A DNA stretch of 64,000 bases from Celeribacter baekdonensis B30 (GCF_000299875.1 NZ_AMRK01000002.1:413382-477381); one strand, 5' to 3'; counted from the stretch's first letter, positions 22,952 to 32,712 are shown. Numbers and translations: made by a program. The notes: generated by a model from the letters alone, not told the origin.

Positions 22952-25852
22952 ATGCGCACAGCGTTTAAGGGGCTGATGGCCGCCCTCTTCTTGTCGCTCC
23001 CGATGATGGCATCGGCCCAAGAATCGGCCCAGGACAGGGCCTCGGTGCTGATCCTGGATGCCTCAGGGTCGATGTGGTCGCAACTGGACGATGGCACCTC
23101 CCGGATCGAAGTGGCGCGCGACGTGTTGAGCGATTTCTTGGCGGCGCGCGATCCGGCACAACCTTTGGGCGTCATCGCCTATGGTCACACCCGCAAAGGC
23201 GATTGTACGGACATCGAAGTGCTGGCCCCGGTCGGGCGACAAGACCCTGCGGGATTGGGCGCCCGGCTGCGGACGCTGAACCCGCGCGGCAAGACGCCCT
23301 TGGCCGACGCCCTGCAACTGGCGGCGTCGCAAATCCCCGTCAACAGCGAAGAGGCGGATATCGTTCTGATCACGGACGGGTTGGAAACCTGTGGCGGCAA
23401 TGTCTGCGCGGTCGCGTCCGGTTTGGCCGCGATGGGCATTCCTGTGCGCGCACATGTGGTGGGGTTTGGCCTCACTGAGACCGAAATGGCCCAGATCGCC
23501 TGTGTTGCCGACACCACGGGCGGGCTTGTTCTATCGACCCAGTCTGGCACCGAACTGGCCGACGCCTTGATCCGCACCACGGCGCCCGTTGTGGCCGATG
23601 ACCTGCCCGCAGATCAGGCGACGCTCAATCTCACCATCCGCGCCGACAGTGCCGGACGTCCGGACCGGGTGCAATTCAGTGCCGAAAACCTGGCAACCGG
23701 GGCCATGAGCGCCCTTGGCACCTTGGATTTCACCCAAGCGGCGGCTCTGCGCGTGGACCTGATCGCCAGTGACTACCGGATCATCGCCGATGCGGGCGAG
23801 ATGGGCCATGGCGAGATCGTGGTGCCCGTGGCCGCCGGGGACAGCCGCACCGTTTATGTGCCGTTTCAGGGCCTTTTGCCCACACTCGACATGCCCGCTC
23901 CGACAGGCGCGTTTCGGGTGGGGGTCAACGCATTGCTGCCCTACCGCGTGCGTCAGGAAGGCTTGGCCACTGGCGGCGGTGATTTCATCCTCTCCCTGTT
24001 GCCCTTGGATGCCGCCACCACAACGGATCGGCGTTCTGATTATGCGAGCCAAGACAGCACCCTTGGCGGCCATGTCGGGGCGTTTCGTGCGCCGCCGGAA
24101 CCGGGCGATTATCTTTTGACCTTCAGTCGCAACGCCGAGCTGCCGATAGACGCGGTGATGAAAGCCTTTATCGTGACCTTTGTGGAGCGCCCTGATGTAA
24201 CGCTGACCGCCCCGCCCGCCGTGGAACCGGGGGCCGAGATTCCAGTGACCATCGCCGGCGGCATGGGCAGCGACGATTGGCTTGAAATTCGGCTGAACGA
24301 TCAACGCGTCTCTTGGGACAACACCGTCCCGCTGGCCGAGTTTTTTGACAATCGCTATGGCCCTGCCAAGCCGCTTTTGGCACCAACACAGCCGGGGGAA
24401 TATGAGCTGGTCTATATTTTTGGCGGCCTTGATGACGCACATCAGGTTGCGACCCGCCTGCCCTTGACGGTCGGCACTGTGGTGGATTTTGACGAGGACG
24501 CCCGCGCCACAGGTGCAGATACAAACACCGCCGCACCGACGCCCCAAACGACCCAAGCCGCGCGCTGTGATGACGACAGCGGCTGCGGCATGGGCGAGGA
24601 TGCGCCGCAGGCCGGATCGGGTGTGGTGCAGGTGGTGATTGCCGCCGACGGGGCGCAGGGTCAGCCGATTGACTGGACGCTCGTTCCCATTGGTCGCGAG
24701 GGCGAAAGCCCCATCGCCTCGGGGGCCGCCATTTCTGGACCTTGGATCACGGTGCTGGATGAAGGCCTTTGGGGGGTCAACGGCGTGGCCGATGGGGCGA
24801 CATATTTTGGCCAAATCACCGTCAGCGCCAGCGGGTCCGCCTCTTTCACGATCCCGCGTGACATGCCCACCGATATGGCCGTCGATATGGCCACCGACAT
24901 CGAACCGCCCCTCTCAGATGACATCGGATTTGCCTGTGATGATGCGGTCCAATGCAGTTTCGAGGACCCCGAGGCACAGATCATCGGCGTCCTGCCCGCA
25001 GGCTGGGTCACCGATGTTCCGACCCGTGAAGCCTATGTGGCAGGCGGGGATCGGGGGCTGGTCCGCATGAGTTTTTTCAACCCTGATGCGCCCGAGAACA
25101 CCGTCATCCTGAACCCGCGTCAGTGGCTCAAGACGAACGGGCCCTGCCTTGAGGTCCAGCCCGGCCTACTCTGTCACTTTGACCCCGCCAGCGCAGAGAC
25201 CCTGGCGACGTTTGACATGCTCAAACTGCTGTTGCGTGATACCGCGCCCCGTAACCTTCCCAGCCCGGCCGAGGCGATGGCGACTATCATCTCAGATCTG
25301 GCCAAAGAGGACCCCAATGCCGCGCGCGCGATGGAGGCCCTGATGGGAGCCGCAGCGGCGGGCGGCAACGGCGCGATGCCGGATATGGGGTATGTGCTGG
25401 GCACGCTGGCCACTGAAGCGTCACCCACTGCGTCATCCTATATGCCGGGTGAGGTCTTGCGACGCTGTTCTTTAAAGGCCGCCTGCCCCTTTGAACAGCC
25501 CAACGTGCAGATCGCCGGCATCCTGCCGCCAAGCTGGTCCGTCGAGGTGATGACCCGTCGGCCAGACGGCACCGTTTCCACCTGGTTCACCGACAAAGAC
25601 CCTGCGGGCAATGCCAAGCGGATCGGGCTGAACCAGAGCGGGGGAGACAGCTGTGTTGCGACCCGCGTCGGGACGCTATGCGCCTTCACGCCCTACATCG
25701 CAACCGATGAGATCGGGTTGATCGCCTCCACCTTGGTGCAGGGCAGCGCGGCGGATGTCCGCAACGCCATTGCCGACAAAGTCGATGCGCCAAAACCGAT
25801 CACCAACCCCGCCGCGCTTGACGCGTTGTTGTCGCAACTGGAAGGAAACTGA
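22952..25852 (+). CDS. Large secreted von Willebrand A domain protein with duplicated Cys module
   Basis: 966 residues. The ATG at 22952 is chosen because it has AAAGGA upstream and gives a signal peptide (about 1-22, ending MASAQE). The VWA domain (about 28-210) keeps the metal-ion site: DASGSMWSQ, and later ITDGLETCGG. The middle (about 225-540) is likely beta-rich with repeated Ig-like pieces such as LTAPPAVEPGAEIPVTIAGG. A linker has TQAARCDDDSGCG near residue 545. Two related Cys modules occupy about 668-745 and 845-914. Probably periplasmic or cell-surface; adhesion or protein-complex scaffolding is inference. It ends 3 bp before the next gene. Confidence 0.82.
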   Translation: MRTAFKGLMAALFLSLPMMASAQESAQDRASVLILDASGSMWSQLDDGTSRIEVARDVLSDFLAARDPAQPLGVIAYGHTRKGDCTDIEVLAPVGRQDPAGLGARLRTLNPRGKTPLADALQLAASQIPVNSEEADIVLITDGLETCGGNVCAVASGLAAMGIPVRAHVVGFGLTETEMAQIACVADTTGGLVLSTQSGTELADALIRTTAPVVADDLPADQATLNLTIRADSAGRPDRVQFSAENLATGAMSALGTLDFTQAAALRVDLIASDYRIIADAGEMGHGEIVVPVAAGDSRTVYVPFQGLLPTLDMPAPTGAFRVGVNALLPYRVRQEGLATGGGDFILSLLPLDAATTTDRRSDYASQDSTLGGHVGAFRAPPEPGDYLLTFSRNAELPIDAVMKAFIVTFVERPDVTLTAPPAVEPGAEIPVTIAGGMGSDDWLEIRLNDQRVSWDNTVPLAEFFDNRYGPAKPLLAPTQPGEYELVYIFGGLDDAHQVATRLPLTVGTVVDFDEDARATGADTNTAAPTPQTTQAARCDDDSGCGMGEDAPQAGSGVVQVVIAADGAQGQPIDWTLVPIGREGESPIASGAAISGPWITVLDEGLWGVNGVADGATYFGQITVSASGSASFTIPRDMPTDMAVDMATDIEPPLSDDIGFACDDAVQCSFEDPEAQIIGVLPAGWVTDVPTREAYVAGGDRGLVRMSFFNPDAPENTVILNPRQWLKTNGPCLEVQPGLLCHFDPASAETLATFDMLKLLLRDTAPRNLPSPAEAMATIISDLAKEDPNAARAMEALMGAAAAGGNGAMPDMGYVLGTLATEASPTASSYMPGEVLRRCSLKAACPFEQPNVQIAGILPPSWSVEVMTRRPDGTVSTWFTDKDPAGNAKRIGLNQSGGDSCVATRVGTLCAFTPYIATDEIGLIASTLVQGSAADVRNAIADKVDAPKPITNPAALDALLSQLEGN
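24953..25186 (+). repeat. Internal protein module, copy A, in the VWA protein
   Basis: Encodes residues about 668-745. Pattern C-x-FE-x-P-x2-QI-x-G-x-LP-x2-W, later TR, LN, C and a closing GLLCHFDP. It aligns with copy B at 25484-25693, sharing the cysteines, FE, QI, LP, W, TR and the LC-x-F-x-P end. Confidence 0.65.
25484..25693 (+). repeat. Internal protein module, copy B, in the VWA protein
   Basis: Encodes residues about 845-914: CPFEQPNVQIAGILPPSW at the start and GTLCAFTP at the end. The spacing between cysteines is close to copy A. The similarity is at protein level, so this is an old duplication. Confidence 0.65.
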
Positions 25853-25855
25853 TCC

Positions 25856-26695
25856 ATGCGTGCCCTTCTGACATGTCTTGCCGTGATGGCCGCCGCACCG
25901 GCCACGGCGCAAAATTGCAATCCGCCGATCCTGACATTTCGCGGCGACACGCTGACCTATGAAACGCCTGCCACGGACGTCTATGCCAGCGGCGGCGTAG
26001 CGGCCATTGTCGATGAGTATGTCGAAGGCCGTGCGGTTTTGATCGACGCAAACGCCCGCACCACGCGCAACATCAATCTGGCCGAGGTGACGCTCGCCGA
26101 AGTACAGGTCTTGGTTGGGGCCGAGCGGATCGCCTTTATCGGCCCAGCCCGCTGTCGCCCAAATATGCCCGGCCTGCCCGAAGACCTGTTCCCCGAAGGT
26201 GAACCCGCCACGCCCAACACGCCCGTCGTTCTGTTCCCGGATGACCCAGAGGGGGGTGGCCCGCGCGATGGTCTTTGGCAGGCCAACATCGGCCCGACCC
26301 GCATGCAAGGCTGTCCGCCGATGGTGGCGCAAGCGTTCCCAAACTCGCCCGGCGCGCTGCCGGGGATGACGGGGGACACCCGCCGAATGACGTTTTCCTC
26401 CCCTTTTGATCCCAACACATTAGAGATGTCGCACACGATGAAGGCCCGCTGGACCCAAACCGGGAAAAACCGCTGGCAGACCGACGTGTCGCCCGAAGTT
26501 TTTGACCAAATTCCACAGGGCGCGGGAGGCGGATCGCGTTTGTCATTGGTGCTGGACGTAGTCCGTCCTGATCTGATCCGTTTTGACCATACGATCGAAA
26601 TCATCTTGCCCGATGTCGCTGTTGCGATGTTGGGCGTGAGCCCCAATGGCTGTCGCGTCATTGGCCGCGACACCTGGCAACGGATCGGCGACTGA
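25856..26695 (+). CDS. Secreted protein of unknown function, partner of the VWA gene
   Basis: 279 residues. A signal peptide (about 1-19, ending ATAQN) and about five cysteines, in part similarly placed (NCNPP, ARCRP, GCPPM, NGCRV). No family recognised. The middle has an acidic Pro-rich stretch (about 102-140). It begins 3 bp after the VWA stop, so the two proteins are co-translated and probably act together outside the inner membrane. Nothing in the sequence indicates catalysis. No obvious terminator follows. Confidence 0.65.
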   Translation: MRALLTCLAVMAAAPATAQNCNPPILTFRGDTLTYETPATDVYASGGVAAIVDEYVEGRAVLIDANARTTRNINLAEVTLAEVQVLVGAERIAFIGPARCRPNMPGLPEDLFPEGEPATPNTPVVLFPDDPEGGGPRDGLWQANIGPTRMQGCPPMVAQAFPNSPGALPGMTGDTRRMTFSSPFDPNTLEMSHTMKARWTQTGKNRWQTDVSPEVFDQIPQGAGGGSRLSLVLDVVRPDLIRFDHTIEIILPDVAVAMLGVSPNGCRVIGRDTWQRIGD

Positions 26696-26928
26696 CAGGG
26701 GGCTCCATGGACCTTCTGGGCGCGTTGCAACCTGTCTGTGCGCGCCCGGCTTTGCACACACCCCCCGCCCTCCAGCACCCGCGCAACAACACTTCTGCGT
26801 TGATGACGGCGTCTGGACATAGCCGTGCAAATCACACCATAGTCCGGCGCAACTGCGTACAGAAATCTGGGGCAAACCCCTTATTCGTTTGATCAAAATA
26901 TCACCGAATGCCCCGATAGGAGAATGTC

Positions 26929-29220
26929 ATGAAATTCCGGTTTCCCATCGTCATCATCGACGAGGACTTTCGATCCGAAAACACCTCCGGCCTTGGCATC
27001 CGCGCCTTGGCGACGGCGATTGAAAGCGAGGGATTTGAGGTCTTGGGCGTCACCAGCTACGGCGATCTGTCGCAATTTGCCCAACAACAATCGCGCGCCA
27101 GTGCGTTTTTGTTGTCGATTGATGACGAAGAGTTCAGCCCCGGTCCCGATCTTGATCCGGCGGTGTTGAACCTGCGAAATTTCATCGAGGAAGTGCGGTG
27201 GAAAAACGCGGATGTGCCGATCTACGTTTACGGCGAAACCAAAACCTCGCGCCACCTGCCCAATGACATCCTGCGCGAATTGCACGGCTTCATTCACGCC
27301 TTTGAAGACACGCCGGAATTCGTTGCCCGCCACATCATCCGCGAGGCCAAACAGTACCTCGAAGGCATCCAACCGCCGTTTTTCAAGGCGCTGTTGGACT
27401 ATGCCGAAGACGGGTCTTATTCATGGCACTGCCCCGGACATTCCGGCGGCGTGGCGTTTTTGAAATCACCCATCGGCCAGATGTATCACCAGTTCTACGG
27501 CGAAAACATGCTGCGCGCCGATGTGTGCAACGCGGTTGAGGAACTCGGTCAGTTGCTTGATCACAACGGGGCGATTGGCGCGTCTGAGCGCAACGCCGCG
27601 CGCATTTTCAACGCCGATCATTGCTTTTTCGTCACCAACGGCACCTCGACCTCGAACAAAATGGTCTGGCATCATACCGTGGCCCCCGGCGACGTGGTCG
27701 TCGTGGATCGCAATTGCCACAAATCCATCCTGCATTCGATCATCATGACCGGCGCCATTCCGGTGTTTTTGAAACCGACGCGCAACCATTACGGCATCAT
27801 CGGCCCGATCCCGCAATCCGAGTTCGAACCCGAGGCGATCAAGGCCAAAATCCGCGCCAACCCGTTGCTTGCGGGCGTCGATGCCGATGCGGTCAAACCG
27901 CGGATCATGACGCTGACCCAGTCGACCTATGATGGCGTGTTGTACAACACCGAGACCATAAAAGACCTGCTCGATGGCTATGTCGAGAACCTGCATTTCG
28001 ATGAGGCCTGGTTGCCGCACGCCGCCTTTCACCCGTTCTACAGCACTTATCACGCGATGGGCCGCAAACGTGACCGCAACCAGCATTCCGTGACCTATGC
28101 CACGCAATCCATTCACAAATTGCTGGCGGGCATTTCGCAGGCCAGTCAGGTCTTGGTGCAGGACTCCCTTGATACCAAACTGGATCGCCACCTGTTTAAC
28201 GAAGCCTATTTGATGCACACCTCGACCAGTCCACAATATTCGATCATCGCGTCTTGCGATGTCGCGGCGGCGATGATGGAGCCTCCGGGAGGCACCGCTT
28301 TGGTGGAGGAAAGCATCCTTGAGGCGCTCGATTTCCGCCGCGCCATGCGCAAGGTCGATGCCGAATTTGGTGAGGGCGAATGGTGGTTCGAGGTCTGGGG
28401 CCCCGATGAGATCGGCGACGAGGGCATGGGCGCGACCAAGGATTGGGTGCTCAAAAAGACCGACGCCGATGGCGTTCAACCGGTGGATGGCAAAGACGCA
28501 TGGCACGGCTTTGGCGACATGGCGCCGGGTTTCAACATGCTCGACCCGATCAAAGCCACATTGATCACCCCCGGCCTGAATTTGGATGGGCGGTTTGAAG
28601 ACACCGGGATTCCGGCCTCGATCGTGTCCAAATACCTGGCCGAACATGGGGTGGTTGTTGAGAAAACCGGGCTTTACAGCTTCTTCATCCTGTTCACCAT
28701 CGGCATCACCAAAGGTCGTTGGAACACGCTTCTCGCCGCGCTCCAACAGTTCAAGGACGACTATGACCGCAACCAACCCCTGTGGCGGACCATGCCGGAA
28801 TTTTGCGCCAAGCATCCGCGCTATGAACAAATGGGCCTGCGCGATCTGTGCCAACATGTGCACACGCTTTACGCCAAATATGACGTCGCGATCCTCTCAA
28901 CCGACATCTATCTGAGCGATCACACCCCGGCGATGACGCCCTCTGATGCCTTCGCCCATATCGCCCAGCGCACCACGCAGCGGGTGCCGATTGACGACCT
29001 CGAAGGCCGCATCACCACCAGTCTGGTCACGCCCTACCCGCCGGGTATTCCGCTTTTGGTTCCGGGCGAGGTGTTCAACAAAAAGATCGTTGATTACCTC
29101 AAATTCAACCGCGAGTTCGCGCGCGAATGTCCGGGGTTTGAAACCGATATTCATGGTCTGGTGCATGAGATCGGCCCAGACGGCGTGTCGCATTACTTTG
29201 CCGATTGCGTGGCGCAGTAA
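26929..29220 (+). CDS. Orn/Lys/Arg decarboxylase, PLP dependent
   Basis: 763 residues, the usual size of the biodegradative family (AdiA, LdcC, SpeF). An N-terminal wing domain (about 1-125) is followed by the PLP fold: SWHCPGHSGGVAFLKSP (about 164-180), TNGTSTSNKMV, DEAWLPHAAFH, and TQSIHKLLAG with K397 as the probable PLP lysine. The C-terminal domain ends with LVPGE...VHEIGPDGV. It decarboxylates a basic amino acid, giving a polyamine or contributing to acid resistance; which substrate cannot be decided. Ribosome site AGGAG lies upstream. A 233-bp gap separates it from the secreted-protein gene. Confidence 0.9.
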   Translation: MKFRFPIVIIDEDFRSENTSGLGIRALATAIESEGFEVLGVTSYGDLSQFAQQQSRASAFLLSIDDEEFSPGPDLDPAVLNLRNFIEEVRWKNADVPIYVYGETKTSRHLPNDILRELHGFIHAFEDTPEFVARHIIREAKQYLEGIQPPFFKALLDYAEDGSYSWHCPGHSGGVAFLKSPIGQMYHQFYGENMLRADVCNAVEELGQLLDHNGAIGASERNAARIFNADHCFFVTNGTSTSNKMVWHHTVAPGDVVVVDRNCHKSILHSIIMTGAIPVFLKPTRNHYGIIGPIPQSEFEPEAIKAKIRANPLLAGVDADAVKPRIMTLTQSTYDGVLYNTETIKDLLDGYVENLHFDEAWLPHAAFHPFYSTYHAMGRKRDRNQHSVTYATQSIHKLLAGISQASQVLVQDSLDTKLDRHLFNEAYLMHTSTSPQYSIIASCDVAAAMMEPPGGTALVEESILEALDFRRAMRKVDAEFGEGEWWFEVWGPDEIGDEGMGATKDWVLKKTDADGVQPVDGKDAWHGFGDMAPGFNMLDPIKATLITPGLNLDGRFEDTGIPASIVSKYLAEHGVVVEKTGLYSFFILFTIGITKGRWNTLLAALQQFKDDYDRNQPLWRTMPEFCAKHPRYEQMGLRDLCQHVHTLYAKYDVAILSTDIYLSDHTPAMTPSDAFAHIAQRTTQRVPIDDLEGRITTSLVTPYPPGIPLLVPGEVFNKKIVDYLKFNREFARECPGFETDIHGLVHEIGPDGVSHYFADCVAQ

Positions 29221-29235
29221 GCGCTCTCACGATCA

Positions 29236-29266
29236 CGCGCCCCTGACCTTGCTTAGGGGCGCGCTT
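29236..29266 (+). terminator. Hairpin terminator after the decarboxylase gene
   Basis: CGCGCCCCT (29236-29244) pairs perfectly with AGGGGCGCG (29255-29263), followed by only three T. A strong stem with a weak T tract, 15 bp after the stop codon. Confidence 0.6.
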
Positions 29267-29410
29267 TGCCTCGGACAGCTCTCAAGACCGCCAATTCTCA
29301 AGCCTGTGCGAGACAGATCCCGATCGCAACGCGCTTGCCAACTCTGCGCCTCCCGCGTAAGCCGGAGCGAACCCATCGCATCGACCAAACCCATAGCCAT
29401 CGGGGGCTTT

Positions 29411-30709
29411 TTGCTGATCTATCGCCTTCTTCTGACCGCGCTCAGCCCGCTTTTCGCGCTGCTCATGCTGCGCCAACTGCTGCGTGGTCGCGAGCGCTTG
29501 TCGGATTTGGCGGAGCGCTTTGGGACGGACCTGTCCGCGCGCCCGACCTCCCGCGCGCCAATGCTATGGGTCCATGGGGCCTCAAATGGCGAACTCACCG
29601 GCGCGCGCGCCCTGATCGAAGAGGCCCTGCGCCGCGCCCCTGACCTTGAGATTCTGGTTACGACCAACACTGTCACGGCGCGTAAGATGGTCGGCGATTG
29701 GGCCTTGCCGCGCGTCACCGTCCGGCTCGCCCCTTTCGATCTGCGCCCGGTGTTGCGCCGCTTCATCCGCGCCACACAGCCCGCGGCCCTTGTGTCGATC
29801 GAAAACGAAATCTGGCCCAATCGCTTTGCCCTTTTGGCGCGCAACGCCATCCCGGTGATCGTGGCAGGGGCGCGCATGTCGGACCGCACCGCCCAGCGCT
29901 GGGAAAAAATGGTGCCGATCTTTGGCGGCGTCATCCGCCCCACCATCGCCGCCATCACCCGCCTTGCCGCCCAAGACACCGCCTCGGAACAGCGCCTGTT
30001 GCAACTAGGCCTGCCGCCCGCCGCCCTTTTGCCGAAAATGAACCTCAAAAGTACGGTCGACATTGACATCGCGCCGCTGAAAAACGCCGACCCCATTGCG
30101 GCGCAGTTTGACCGAGTCACCACGGTTTTGGCCGCCTCGACCCATCCGGGCGAAGAGCGCCCTGTGCTTGAGGCATTTCACAGCCTGCGCCAAACCCACC
30201 CGCATGCGCGGCTGATTTTGGCCCCGCGTCATCCCGCCCGCGCCGACACAATTGCAACCGAATTGACCCGCGCCGGGTTTGCCTTTGCCCGCCGCTCCAA
30301 AGGCGATGCCCTTGGCGATGCGCCCGTCTATCTGGCGGATAGTTTGGGCGAAATGCCGCTGTGGTACGGGCTCGCAGGCATCAGTTTCATTGGTGGCTCT
30401 TTGATCAATCTCGGTGGTCACACCCCGTTTGAACCGGCCCAATGTGGCACCGCCATCCTACATGGCACCTTTGTGTCCAATCACCTCTCCGCCTACCGCG
30501 CGCTGGACACGGCAGGGGCTGCGCTTGAAATCACCGATGCGGCCTCCCTGGCCGAGGCCATGCGGGGCTTGATGAACGAGCCAGCCCGCGCGACAGCAAT
30601 GGCAGAGGCCGCCCATGCCGCACTTGCGCCTTTGCGTGGGGCCGCAGCCCAGCAAGAAGCATTTTGGGCCGCTTTGGCCGATGTGCCCAAATTAAAAGCA
30701 TTGTCATAA
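29411..30709 (+). CDS. waaA: 3-deoxy-D-manno-octulosonic acid (Kdo) transferase
   Basis: 432 residues from a TTG start, close to the usual 420-430. Membrane-anchored cytoplasmic enzyme adding Kdo to lipid IVA in LPS synthesis. The N-terminal hydrophobic helix IYRLLLTALSPLFALLML is followed by LWVHGASNGELTGARALIEE, FDLRPVLRRFIRATQP and IENEIWPN, then the C-terminal GT-B half with STHPGEERPVLEAF and FIGGSLINLGGHTPFEPAQ. TTG at 29411 is chosen because it starts right at the helix after a GGGGG stretch; no ATG fits. The long open frame upstream overlaps the decarboxylase gene and is not protein-like. Confidence 0.87.
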   Translation: MLIYRLLLTALSPLFALLMLRQLLRGRERLSDLAERFGTDLSARPTSRAPMLWVHGASNGELTGARALIEEALRRAPDLEILVTTNTVTARKMVGDWALPRVTVRLAPFDLRPVLRRFIRATQPAALVSIENEIWPNRFALLARNAIPVIVAGARMSDRTAQRWEKMVPIFGGVIRPTIAAITRLAAQDTASEQRLLQLGLPPAALLPKMNLKSTVDIDIAPLKNADPIAAQFDRVTTVLAASTHPGEERPVLEAFHSLRQTHPHARLILAPRHPARADTIATELTRAGFAFARRSKGDALGDAPVYLADSLGEMPLWYGLAGISFIGGSLINLGGHTPFEPAQCGTAILHGTFVSNHLSAYRALDTAGAALEITDAASLAEAMRGLMNEPARATAMAEAAHAALAPLRGAAAQQEAFWAALADVPKLKALS

Positions 30710-30851
30710 GAGATTTTTGCGGCTCATATCTTAGAGACGCGATTTTTCTTTCCGAGTGTCATACGGCTTTGGTACTGCTCGTCCATGCTGGGGCGTGATT
30801 GGCTTGGGAGGGTCTGTTGCACTCAGCAAGGGGCAGGAGAACCACGGACCT

Positions 30852-31331
30852 ATGTCGATGATCAGAGCCAGACAGCATCCGGTCAAACTCGGGCGCAGCA
30901 CCAAAGACAGCGTGCGCACCCAGTTTGGTGCGTTGGTGTGGCGCTATCGCAAAGACAAAGTTCAGGTTTTGTTGATCAAATCGCGCCGCCGTAAGCGCTG
31001 GATCATTCCCAAAGGCTGGCCGATGGATGGCCAGACCCCAGTGCAAGCTGCCGCCACCGAAGCGTGGGAAGAGGCGGGCATAAAAGGTCGCCCTGCGCCG
31101 ATTTGCATCGGGCTGTATTCCTACCTGAAATATCCGCGCGATGGGCACCCCCCGATGCCCTGTGTCGTCGCCGTCTTTCCACTCAAAGCGCGCTGGGTGT
31201 TTGACAAATATCCCGAAGCCGATCAGCGTAAACGCAAATGGGTGACCCTCAAAAAGGCCGTGGAGATGGTCGATGACCCGGAATTGGCCCAAATCATCCG
31301 CCATTTCGATCCGCGTCACTACCGCCTCTGA
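30852..31331 (+). CDS. Nudix hydrolase, diphosphoinositol-phosphohydrolase-like group
   Basis: 159 residues. Nudix fold with QFGALVWRYRKDKVQVLLIKSR, then WIIPKGWPMDGQTPVQAAATEA-WEEAGIKG. Compared with the canonical box (G-x5-E-x7-REUxEExGU), the first Glu is Gln and the Arg before Glu is Thr, while the WEEAG catalytic Glu residues remain. Start 30852 (or 30858) has AGGAG upstream; earlier in-frame codons are not conserved-looking. The substrate may be a nucleoside polyphosphate or a similar pyrophosphate. It stands alone between waaA and the DUF1178 gene. Confidence 0.8.
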   Translation: MSMIRARQHPVKLGRSTKDSVRTQFGALVWRYRKDKVQVLLIKSRRRKRWIIPKGWPMDGQTPVQAAATEAWEEAGIKGRPAPICIGLYSYLKYPRDGHPPMPCVVAVFPLKARWVFDKYPEADQRKRKWVTLKKAVEMVDDPELAQIIRHFDPRHYRL

Positions 31332-31440
31332 TCGCCGCGCTGTCAGTGCCTTGAGTTTGCGGCACATGCCCCACAGGATTGCCAAGCCCGAACACGGGCG
31401 GTATGTTTGAACCCTGCCCTTCCCCTATGATCGCCCCGCC

Positions 31441-31923
31441 ATGATCCGTTACATGCTTAAATGCGACCAAGACCATCAGTTCGAAAGCTGGTTTCGTTCG
31501 GCTGACGCCTTTGACACACTTTGTGCACAGGCTCAGGTGAGCTGTCCGATCTGTGGCTCGGAGAAGGTCACCAAGGCGATGATGGCCCCGAGGGTGAGCA
31601 CCACACGTGCCACCGGAGCCGCGCCCTCGGCCCAGCCAGACCCGGCCCCAGCTCAAATCACCTCACACACCGCGCCCCTCGCGCCGGATCACCCGACGCC
31701 TGAGCAAATCGAACGTGCCATGGCGAAACTGCGCGCCGAAGTGGAGCAAAATTCCGATTATGTCGGTGTCGAATTCGCCGATGAGGCCCGTAAAATTCAT
31801 ACTGGCGACGCCCCGGCGCGCGCGATTTACGGCGAAGCAAACTTTGAGGACACCAAAGCATTGCTCGAAGACGGCGTGCCGATTTTGCCCCTGCCCTTCC
31901 TGCCCAAACGTAAGATGAACTGA
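31441..31923 (+). CDS. DUF1178 family protein
   Basis: 160 residues, cytoplasmic. It begins MIRYMLKCDQDHQFESWFRS and has a CPICGS pair near residue 35, giving a two-plus-two Cys zinc-ribbon-like N-terminus with the first Cys at 8. The C-terminal part has HTGDAPARAIYGEA, typical of DUF1178. Function unknown. It ends 1 bp before the SDR gene start, so the two are likely an operon. Confidence 0.82.
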   Translation: MIRYMLKCDQDHQFESWFRSADAFDTLCAQAQVSCPICGSEKVTKAMMAPRVSTTRATGAAPSAQPDPAPAQITSHTAPLAPDHPTPEQIERAMAKLRAEVEQNSDYVGVEFADEARKIHTGDAPARAIYGEANFEDTKALLEDGVPILPLPFLPKRKMN

Positions 31924-31924
31924 C

Positions 31925-32590
31925 ATGCCCCCCAAGCCCCCAATCGCTCTCATCACCGGCGCGTCGCGCGGCATCGGCGCAGCTTTGGCGCACGAGCTGA
32001 CCTCTCGGGGTTATGAGGTCATCGGCACCTCGACCAAAGGCGGCGATGGATTGCTCCCGCTCGACCTGTTGGACCCACATGCTCCGGCTGCGTTGGCAAA
32101 GACCCTGTCGGGCCGCTCCCTCGACCTCTTGGTCTGCAACGCCGGGTTGTATTTGGACAAAGGTCAATCGCTTGCCGACGGATACCCAAGCGAGATGTGG
32201 GCGACAGAATTTGCCGTCAACGTCACCGGCGTGTTTCTGACGGTTCAGGCGTTGCTGCCCGCCCTCCAGAGCGGCGACGCGGGCGGTAAAATCGCCATCA
32301 TCTCGTCGCAAATGGCCTCGCACAGCCGCGCGCCGGGCGGTTCTTACATCTACCGAGCCAGCAAAGCCGCCGCACTGAACCTTGGCCGCAATCTTGCCAC
32401 CGATCTCAAATCTGTTGGCATCGCAGTCGGCATTTACCACCCCGGCTGGGTGCAAACCGATATGGGCGGCACGGGGGCCGAAATCAGCGCGGAGCAATCC
32501 GCAAAAGGCCTCTCAGATCGGTTTGCGGCCCTGTCTTTGACCACAACCGGCTGTTTCGAAACATGGGACGGCCGCGCGCACGCCTATTAA
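31925..32590 (+). CDS. Short-chain dehydrogenase/reductase
   Basis: 221 residues. Rossmann motif TGASRGIGAALAHEL at about 9-23, NAG at about 71-73, SSQMASHSR with the catalytic Ser, and YRASKAAALN containing the Tyr-x3-Lys pair. It therefore keeps the SDR catalytic set and should use NAD(P)H. The Asp of the usual DxxD region near 60 is less clear. Substrate not deducible. It follows DUF1178 directly and is 122 bp before lysC. Confidence 0.85.
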   Translation: MPPKPPIALITGASRGIGAALAHELTSRGYEVIGTSTKGGDGLLPLDLLDPHAPAALAKTLSGRSLDLLVCNAGLYLDKGQSLADGYPSEMWATEFAVNVTGVFLTVQALLPALQSGDAGGKIAIISSQMASHSRAPGGSYIYRASKAAALNLGRNLATDLKSVGIAVGIYHPGWVQTDMGGTGAEISAEQSAKGLSDRFAALSLTTTGCFETWDGRAHAY

Positions 32591-32712
32591 GTGCCGCGCC
32601 GCTGCTTCATTGCTGTAAAAATACTCACATACCAACACGTGCCGCTCTTGCGCTTTCGCCCAAGGTCTCTTAGGACGACGTGGTTAAATTTAACGGGGGA
32701 ACGGGGCACATC

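Noticed and set aside
26707..26892. Short frame between the secreted-protein gene and the decarboxylase
   Set aside because: No ribosome site, no domain; the region more likely holds the decarboxylase promoter.
26888..26905. TTGATCAAAATATCA as an FNR box before the decarboxylase
   Set aside because: The half-sites do not have the required spacing (TTGAT-n4-ATCAA).
27466..28863. 465-codon open frame antisense to the decarboxylase gene
   Set aside because: No motif, no ribosome site, and the plus-strand gene is certain.
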